Below, in pieces: positions 1 through 5,300 of a stretch of 6,989 nucleotides of DNA. The notes beneath the pieces are model-generated. The model did no database searches. It was not told the origin of the DNA and was given only the letters and a program-made list of their open reading frames with translations. The DNA lies in the NCBI GenBank assembly GCA_000715855.1, contig KL571352.1, positions 2,334 through 9,322 of the forward strand, written 5' to 3'. Position 1 is the first letter of the stretch. Each line of letters begins with the position of its first letter. The DNA is from Actinoplanes liguriensis. GTDB lineage: Bacteria > Actinomycetota > Actinomycetes > Mycobacteriales > Micromonosporaceae. A program made the translations under genes and the position numbers.

Positions 1-17
1 ATGTGTATAAGAGACAG
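1..17 (+). other. Residual Nextera/Tn5 mosaic-end adapter
   Basis: The first 17 bases read ATGTGTATAAGAGACAG, identical to the last 17 bases of the 19-bp Tn5 mosaic end (AGATGTGTATAAGAGACAG) used in tagmentation libraries. It sits exactly at the window edge, which is where untrimmed adapter stays in an assembly. The ATG and any reading frame that begins inside it should be ignored. Genomic sequence starts at about base 18. Confidence 0.95.
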
Positions 18-135
18 ATCGGGACTACCTTCCGATGGCGCTCAAACTCAGTAACAAACCCAAGGTCAGTAACACAAGGAAAGATCAACAAGGCCGTATG
101 ATTCCGTGACGGTCTGGTATTGGGCCATCGACGAC

Positions 136-1209
136 CTACCGGCGGAACGCGGCTCGGGTTGCGGCTGCGGTGGAGCGGAAGTACTCAGGTGGTCGGATGA
201 ACCACCACTCGTCGAACGGGGAGCCGTTGAGGATCGCGCGTCGGTAGCCGAAGCAGGTGAGATAGAGCGTTCGGATGTACATGAGTGCTTCGAGGCGGTC
301 GAGTTCGTCGTCGGTCGGCTCGATGTGTCGGCGATAGGCGCCCACGGCAGCGTCGATGCGCTCCTGGTCCGGCCGCCTCGGGTTCCAAGAGCCGGTGCCC
401 CAGATCAGGTAAGCGAAGTCGGCCAGGCGTGGTCCACGACCCGAGGCCTTCCAGTTGATCGCGATCGGCGCTCGCTCGCTCAGGATGACGTGATCGGGGG
501 CGTGGAGCAGATTTCCGTGCAACAGCCCCTCGGGAAGACCGTCGCCGTCATCGGCCGAGCGCACCTTGTCCCTGAGCCGTTCGAACCGGTCGCGTTCAGC
601 GTCCGGCACTTTGGTGTCCACGGCGTCGAGGAACGCGAGCGCGGCGAGCAGGTCCTGACGCGGTGCGCCCTCACGGCTTGGGTCCTCCCCGCTCGCTCCG
701 CCCGGTCGCTTTACGGACTCGTTCTGCGGCAGGGCGTGCAGTCGTCCGAGCAGGTCACCCATCATCGCGAACTTCTCCGCGCTGTCGGGAAGCTGGCCGC
801 CTTGGACGAACCGGGTCACCAGGACCGAGCTGCCGTCGAAGTCGGATACGGCGTCGTCGACCGCAAGGCGCTCCGCGGGATAGTCCTGTCGCTGAAGAAG
901 CCGCAGGATCGCCGCGTCGCCCTCGACACCTGCCCTGGGGCGAGCCGGCGGAAAGGCCCGTGCGACCCACGGGTCGCCGTCCCTGCGGTCAATACGAAAG
1001 ACGTAGGTCTTGTGCACGCTCAGCTTCGTCGCCGCGATCGGTTCGATGTCGTAACGAGCCCGCAAATGGTCGAGAAGCCGCTCTCCAGCGGGCTCGTGAT
1101 CCATCCGCGCGCCCAGACCCTTCAGATCGGTCAGCGCTTCGGTGTAGCGCTGACCGGTGTCCTGCGCGTGGTGGCGAACAGCCTTCTTGAAACTGCCGTC
1201 CTTCGTCAT
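136..1209 (-). CDS. APH-fold phosphotransferase-like protein, probable pseudokinase
   Basis: This 357-aa protein has the layout of the aminoglycoside phosphotransferase (APH/choline kinase) family: an N-lobe around residues 60-140 (YVFRIDRRDGDPWVARAF, then LVTRFVQGG), a GRLHAL helix near 155-160, and the catalytic loop and metal site at 229-254. The key residues are changed. The catalytic loop reads LLHGNLLH (H231, G232, N233) where HGD is expected, and the metal-binding motif reads AINWK (N252) where IDW/IDF is expected. The N-lobe strand has R84 where Lys is usual. The following RGPRLADFAYLIWG segment keeps the family pattern. Residues 5-30 (SFKKAVRHHAQDTGQRYTEAL) form an extra helical N-terminus. 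The start at 1209 is chosen because a perfect GAGGAGG lies 7 nt upstream; an ATG at 1308 in the same frame has no such site. The fold is inferred from motifs. A substrate cannot be named and catalysis is doubtful. An annotation as an aminoglycoside resistance enzyme would be unjustified. Confidence 0.85.
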   Translation of the reverse strand: MTKDGSFKKAVRHHAQDTGQRYTEALTDLKGLGARMDHEPAGERLLDHLRARYDIEPIAATKLSVHKTYVFRIDRRDGDPWVARAFPPARPRAGVEGDAAILRLLQRQDYPAERLAVDDAVSDFDGSSVLVTRFVQGGQLPDSAEKFAMMGDLLGRLHALPQNESVKRPGGASGEDPSREGAPRQDLLAALAFLDAVDTKVPDAERDRFERLRDKVRSADDGDGLPEGLLHGNLLHAPDHVILSERAPIAINWKASGRGPRLADFAYLIWGTGSWNPRRPDQERIDAAVGAYRRHIEPTDDELDRLEALMYIRTLYLTCFGYRRAILNGSPFDEWWFIRPPEYFRSTAAATRAAFRR

Positions 1210-1216
1210 GGGCAAG

Positions 1217-1223
1217 CCTCCTC
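1217..1223 (-). promoter_or_regulatory. Ribosome binding site of the APH-like gene
   Basis: On the minus strand GAGGAGG lies 7 nt before the ATG at 1209. This is a near-perfect match to the anti-Shine-Dalgarno sequence and fixes the start, removing 33 residues from the longest possible ORF that begins at 1308. Confidence 0.85.
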
Positions 1224-1423
1224 TTGACACCCTCGTCCCCCAGCGGCGCAGTGTGCAGAGATGACCTGTGACGTTCGACGACCGTGAGGGCAACTTCCCC
1301 TTCGCCATTGGAACCCCGGCTGGGGCGGACGTTCCATAGCTCGGCGTCCGGTCGACGCCGTCCAGAGCAGTCTATCAACCTTGCAAAGCCGCGTACGGCA
1401 CGTTCTTGGTCGACTGACGACGC

Positions 1424-1558
1424 TCAACGCCCACGCCACCAGGTGGCGCTCGAACTCAGCGACACGAGAATGACCCCAGCGACCGCGGCGCTCGCGGTGA
1501 GCGACATCTGGCGCTCGAACTGACAAGCAAAACCACTGCGATGAACCGCCGAGGCGCT
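1424..1558 (-). pseudogene. Possible remnant of a DUF2892-like membrane protein
   Basis: A stop-to-stop open frame of 44 residues on the minus strand contains QFERQMSLTA followed by a hydrophobic run (SAAVAGVILVSL) and a Trp pair. The pattern of a charged RQ(M/V)xL stretch entering a small-residue-rich transmembrane helix recalls the DUF2892 domain that often sits at the C-terminus of rhodanese-like sulfurtransferases. The frame opens just after a TAA and closes at a TGA before the second half of such a domain would be reached. There is no ribosome binding site. The resemblance is by memory of the family pattern and rests on fewer than 25 residues, so chance is a live alternative. Confidence 0.2.
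1444..1521. repeat. Spaced 13-bp direct repeat pair
   Basis: TGGCGCTCGAACT occurs at 1444-1456 and again at 1509-1521, exactly 65 bp apart start to start. An AGCGACA heptamer lies just downstream of the first copy and just upstream of the second. The spacing is close to six helical turns, which would suit paired binding of a regulator or recombinase, but the repeat may equally be a relic of rearrangement. Confidence 0.5.
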
Positions 1559-1778
1559 TTATTCACGGTCGCGGGTCTGGACGCCTACCCCGCGACGGGC
1601 GAGCCCAAGGCGTTCAGGGGGCTGGTTCAGCTCAAAAGTCCCGTATCGGCCGAGCGCCCTCGTTGCTGGGCCAAGCAGCCGGGCGGATGATCTGGTCGTG
1701 TGCTCAGCCCGCGATCGGTCATGGGGCAGCCCGTGGACGGCGCTCGCAGAGAGGGAGCCCCGCAGGCCAATAGGGGCG

Positions 1779-2095
1779 CTAGCGCGAAAACAGGTAGCGA
1801 GACAGCCACTTAGGTGGGGTACGCCACGCGATCACCTCGCGCTGCACGACGGCGGAGAGCCGGTCGTGGCCGTGGGCGGCGTGGAAGTGGTCGCGGAACC
1901 GGGCCAGGTGCAGGGCGATCTTGTCGGCGACCTCGGCCGGGCGGACGCCGCGGACGGCGGCGTCGAGGTAGCGTCCGGCCCAGGCTGGATCGCGTCCGGG
2001 GCGGCGAGACCGTCGACCGGCGGCGGTACAACCTTTTGCGAAGGCAACCTGCGCCGATCCGGCCGGGAGCTGATATCGGTCACCTGGGCGGTCAT
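1779..2095 (-). pseudogene. Tyrosine recombinase-like N-terminal fragment, frameshifted and truncated
   Basis: Minus-strand translation from the ATG at 2095 gives MTAQVTDISS through PVDGLAAPDAIQ. Near 1990 the sensible reading moves to another frame and continues WAGRYLDAAVRGVRPAEVAD, then KIALHLARFRDHFHAAHGHD, then RLSAVVQREVIAWR, then runs into unrelated sequence and a TAG at 1779. The span is 317 nt, one short of a multiple of three, which fits a single-base loss at about 1988-1990. The helical, Arg-rich segment with GHDRLSxxxxREVxAWR resembles the N-terminal SAM-like core-binding domain of actinobacterial phage-type (tyrosine) integrases. The catalytic domain with its R-H-R-Y residues is entirely absent, so it cannot be active. 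The family call is by pattern recognition and is moderately sure; the frameshift plus truncation is read directly. Confidence 0.5.
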
Positions 2096-2185
2096 GTCGT
2101 CAGGTTGCCGGTTGCCTTCACAGTAGGGACCTTTCCTGAAGCCAGTCGGCGCTCACTGCGGCGAACTGGCCGAGGCATTGTCGAG

Positions 2186-2227
2186 CTGCCGATGGAGATC
2201 GTCCGCATCGTCCGTGTCCATCGGCAG
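2186..2227. repeat. Perfect 11-bp inverted repeat with tandem 8-mer in the loop
   Basis: CTGCCGATGGA (2186-2196) and TCCATCGGCAG (2217-2227) are exact reverse complements separated by 20 nt. The loop contains ATCGTCCG twice (2198-2205 and 2207-2214), one base apart. No T-tract follows on either strand, so a classical intrinsic terminator is not supported, although actinobacterial terminators often lack one. It lies about 120 bp before the NTPase gene and could be a leader hairpin, an operator or a remnant mobile-element end. Confidence 0.6.
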
Positions 2228-2309
2228 TCCGGTACGCCGACAACAACTGCTCCGCTGGCATGAATCCGACTTCATCGATGCCATTGGTCCCTTCGCGGGC
2301 GATGCTGGT

Positions 2310-2345
2310 CCCGGCGTAACTAAATTGATGTAGATGGATATGAGG
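2310..2345 (+). promoter_or_regulatory. AT-rich leader and possible promoter of the NTPase gene
   Basis: A short AT-rich island (TAACTAAATTGATGTAGATGG, overlapping 2317-2337) interrupts the GC-rich sequence directly before the gene. TAACTA (2317-2322) is a possible -10; no good -35 is visible at 16-19 bp. An ATG-TAG start-stop pair lies at 2328-2333, and a second ATG at 2334 opens a short frame that overlaps the beginning of the gene. The promoter is inferred mainly from base composition and position. Confidence 0.3.
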
Positions 2346-2347
2346 AG
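2342..2347 (+). promoter_or_regulatory. Close-spaced ribosome binding site of the NTPase gene
   Basis: GAGGAG ends 2 nt before the ATG at 2350, closer than the usual 5-9 nt. The in-frame codon at 2341-2343 is TGA, so 2350 is the first possible start in this frame. Later in-frame starts (GTG 2371, GTG 2392, ATG 2398) have no Shine-Dalgarno sequence and would remove family-conserved residues, so 2350 is preferred despite the tight spacing. Confidence 0.6.
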
Positions 2348-2349
2348 CG

Positions 2350-5300
2350 ATGCCGCGTCCAGAACGTTCGGTGGATCCTGCTGCCGGCCCGGTGCAGATG
2401 CTGGCCACGGAGCTTCGTGACCTGCGCCGACGGGCAGGGAACCCGGGATACAGGGAGCTTGCTTCCGAGGCTGGCTACTCGGTCGCGGCATTGGCCAATG
2501 CCGCCGGGGGCCGGCATCTGCCGAGCCTGCCGGTGACGTTGGCGTTCGTCCGGGCGTGTGGTGGTGACCCGTCTGTCTGGGAACGGCGGTGGCGGCAGGC
2601 GTCGGCCGAGTGGGCGGCGTTGCAGGGCAACGGCGTACAGCGGCAGTCCTCGGCAGCGGACGAGCGTCCGCCCTATCTTGGACTGGTCGCCTACGGCGTG
2701 GAGGACGGGGACCGCTTCTTCGGGCGGCGGCGGATCCTGGCGCAGCTGGTGAAGATGCTGGAGGAGCACCGGTTCGTGGCGGTGTTCGGCACGTCCGGCA
2801 GCGGGAAGTCCTCGCTGCTTCGGGCCGGCCTGATCCCCTCGATGCAGCGCGGCGGCCCGGCCGGCGACGGTGGCGACCACGTCGTGTTGATTACCCCGGG
2901 TGGCGAACCGCGCAAGGCGTTACGGGAGGCGCTGGAGCAGGCCGCGCCCACCGCCGCGGTGTTGCTGGTGGTGGATCAGTTTGAAGAGTTGTTCACGTTG
3001 TGCCGAGACCCGGTCGAACGAGCGGCCTTCATCACTGCACTGGCGGCCTCGGTAGTTGACGCGGACGCGGCCGAGGGCGCCGAGCCGCAGATACGGGTCG
3101 TGATCGGTGTCCGCGCCGATTTCTATCCCCGCTGTGCGGAGTCTGCCCTGTTGGCCCGGCTGCTCGCCGGGGCCAACGTGCCCGTAGGCCCGTTGGCCCC
3201 GGATGAGCTGCGTGAAGTGGTCACCGAGCCGGCCCGGCATGCCGGGTTGAGTGTCGAGCGGGCGTTGGTGACCAAGATCGTGGCGGATGCTGAGGGACAG
3301 CCGGGAGCCTTGCCGTTGGTCTCGCACGCGTTGCTGGAGACCTGGCGGCATCGCCGCGGCGATGTCCTGATGGCTGCCGGGTACGAGGCTGCGGGCGGGA
3401 TGAGCGGTGCGATCGCCCAGACCGCTGAGTCGGTCTACCAGGGCTTGGACGAACGCGATCGGGAAACGGTCCAGCAGGTGCTGACCCGGCTGGTCATCCT
3501 CGGCGAGGGTGTGCCGGACACCCGGCGCCGAGTCCGGCGTGACGAGTTGGACCAGCCCGAGGTGGATGCGGTGCTCGCCAGGCTGGCCGACGCGCGTCTG
3601 GTGGTGCTTGGCACTGACACCGTCGACATCGCGCACGAGGCACTGATCAGGGCGTGGCCCCGGCTCGACGACTGGCTGCACGCCGACCGCGACGAGCTTG
3701 CGCTGCACCGCCAGCTCACCGAAGCGAGCCTGATCTGGCGTTCGCATGACCGCGACAGCGGCGCGCTCTACCGCGGCGCGCCGCTGGCGGCGTGGGACGG
3801 GTGCAGCCTGCAGCGTCTCAATGCTCTGGAACGCGCGTTCCTTGCCGCCAGCCGCCAACGCCAGGTCCGTGAGATGACCGCCCAGCACCGCCGCGTCCGG
3901 CTCGCGTTGATCAGTCTGACCGCGGGTGTGGTGTTGATGAGCGTGCTGGCCGCCATCGCCGGGGTCCAGGCGCGTCGGGCGAACGAGCAGCGTGACCTTG
4001 CCCGCTCCAGCCAGCTGGTGGCCAACGCGCGTGATCAGCTGCAGGTCGACCAGGAGCTGGCCGTGCTGCTGGCCCGGGAGGCGTACGACACCAAGCCGAC
4101 CGCCAAGGCGGCCGCGATGCTGCGCCAGGCGGTGATCGATTCCCGGATGCGGGCCCGGCTCGACCCGGGTCAGCAGCAGGTCTTCGGCGTGGCCTACAGC
4201 CCGGACGGCCGGCGGGTGGCCAGCAGCGGCGCCGACGGCACGGTCCGGGTCTGGACGATGCGGGGCCCGGACGAGTTCGCCCCGGAGCCGCGCGTGCTGC
4301 GTGACCACACGGGCTACGTCCGGATCCCGGCGTTCAGCCCGGACGGCCGCTATCTCGTGGCCGGCGGGGTCGACGGTCTGGTGACCGTGCAGGACCTGAC
4401 CACCGCTACGTCCCCGCTGGTGCTGCGCGGTCACGGCGGCGAGGTCTCCGCCGTCGCGTTCAGCCCGGACGGACGGCTGGTGGCCGGCGCCGGCGACGAC
4501 GGCACCGTGCGGATCTGGGATCGCCCGAGCCGGAACCCGCAACCGGTCCGCGTCCTGCCGCTCGGCAACGGTCCGGCCCGGTCGGTGACCTTCAGCCCGG
4601 ACGGCGTCCACGTCGCCGCGGGCAGCGGCGACGGGCCGATCCGCGTCTGGAATCTGGCCACGGCCGCACCACCCGCGGTGCTGAGCGGCCACGAGGGCAC
4701 CGTGTGGAGCGTCGCCTACAGCCCCGACGGGCGGCTGCTGGCCAGCGCGAGCGCCGACCAGACGATCCGGATCTGGCCCTCCGCCGGAAACGAGCCGCCG
4801 CGGGTCCTTCGCGCCGACGACGGCACCGTCGAAACAGTCGCCTTCAGCCCGGACGGCAGGAGGCTCGCCAGCGGCCACAGCGGCAGCGACACCATCCGGG
4901 TGTGGAACACGATGGCGGGCGACGGTGAGGATCCGCTGCTGATCCACGGTCACCACGGGCCGGTGTGGAGCGTCGCCTTCAGCCCCGACGGCGATCGGCT
5001 GCTGAGCGGAAGCGGCGACGGCACCCTGCGGCTCTGGGACCCCGCCTACCCCGGCGATCCTGAGGTGCTCCGCGGGCACAGCGGGGCGGCGTGGAGCGTA
5101 GCGGTCAGCGCCGACGGGAACACCATCGCCAGTGGCGGCGCCGACAATACGGTCCGCGTGTGGCGAGGCGCCGGTCGGCCGGATCCGCTGGTGCTCAAGG
5201 GTCACGACAAGGAGGTCCTCGCGGTGGCGCTGACGCCGGACGGCCGCCGCGTGGCGAGTGCTTCGCGGGATCGGACCGTACGGGTGTGGGACACCGCCAG

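Larger units (their letters stand above)
1310..1778. other. Gene-poor stretch with decayed coding fragments
   Basis: No convincing gene covers these roughly 470 bases. The open frames on both strands are short, lack ribosome binding sites and give low-complexity Arg/Pro/Ser-rich translations. A 49-codon plus-strand ORF (1541-1690) has no Shine-Dalgarno sequence and no recognisable motif. The stretch holds a 13-bp direct repeat pair, an odd palindrome CGCCACC-A-GGTGGCG at 1434-1448, and a 44-codon minus-strand fragment that looks like a membrane segment (each noted separately). Together with the recombinase fragment next to it, it reads as degraded accessory DNA. A promoter for the APH-like gene probably lies somewhere here, but I see no convincing -35/-10 pair. 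Confidence 0.5.

Noticed and set aside
48..74. TCAGTAACA direct repeat at 48-56 and 66-74
   Set aside because: Two 9-base copies 18 nt apart next to an artefactual end are too little to call an array or an attachment site.
136..1209. Aminoglycoside resistance gene
   Set aside because: The fold matches the superfamily but the catalytic and metal-binding aspartates are both absent, and no subfamily-specific motif points to an aminoglycoside substrate.
106..1227. 373-codon plus-strand ORF opposite the APH-like gene
   Set aside because: It is antisense to a gene with a perfect ribosome binding site and recognisable fold motifs, and its translation has no family-like pattern. Long antisense frames are normal in GC-rich DNA.
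1210..1308. N-terminal extension of the APH-like protein to the ATG at 1308
   Set aside because: The extra 33 residues are not family-like, and they would place the strong GAGGAGG inside the coding sequence.
1369..1374. Minus-strand TAGACT as a -10 box for the APH-like gene
   Set aside because: No acceptable -35 hexamer at the right spacing, and it is about 160 bp from the start codon.
1541..1690. 49-codon plus-strand ORF beginning MNRRGALFTVAG
   Set aside because: It has no Shine-Dalgarno sequence, no recognisable motif and lies in a decayed stretch; coding status cannot be supported.
2153..2221. 22-residue acidic minus-strand ORF beginning MDTDDADDLHRQL
   Set aside because: It is short, has no ribosome binding site, and its start overlaps the 3' arm of the inverted repeat. 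Nothing supports translation.
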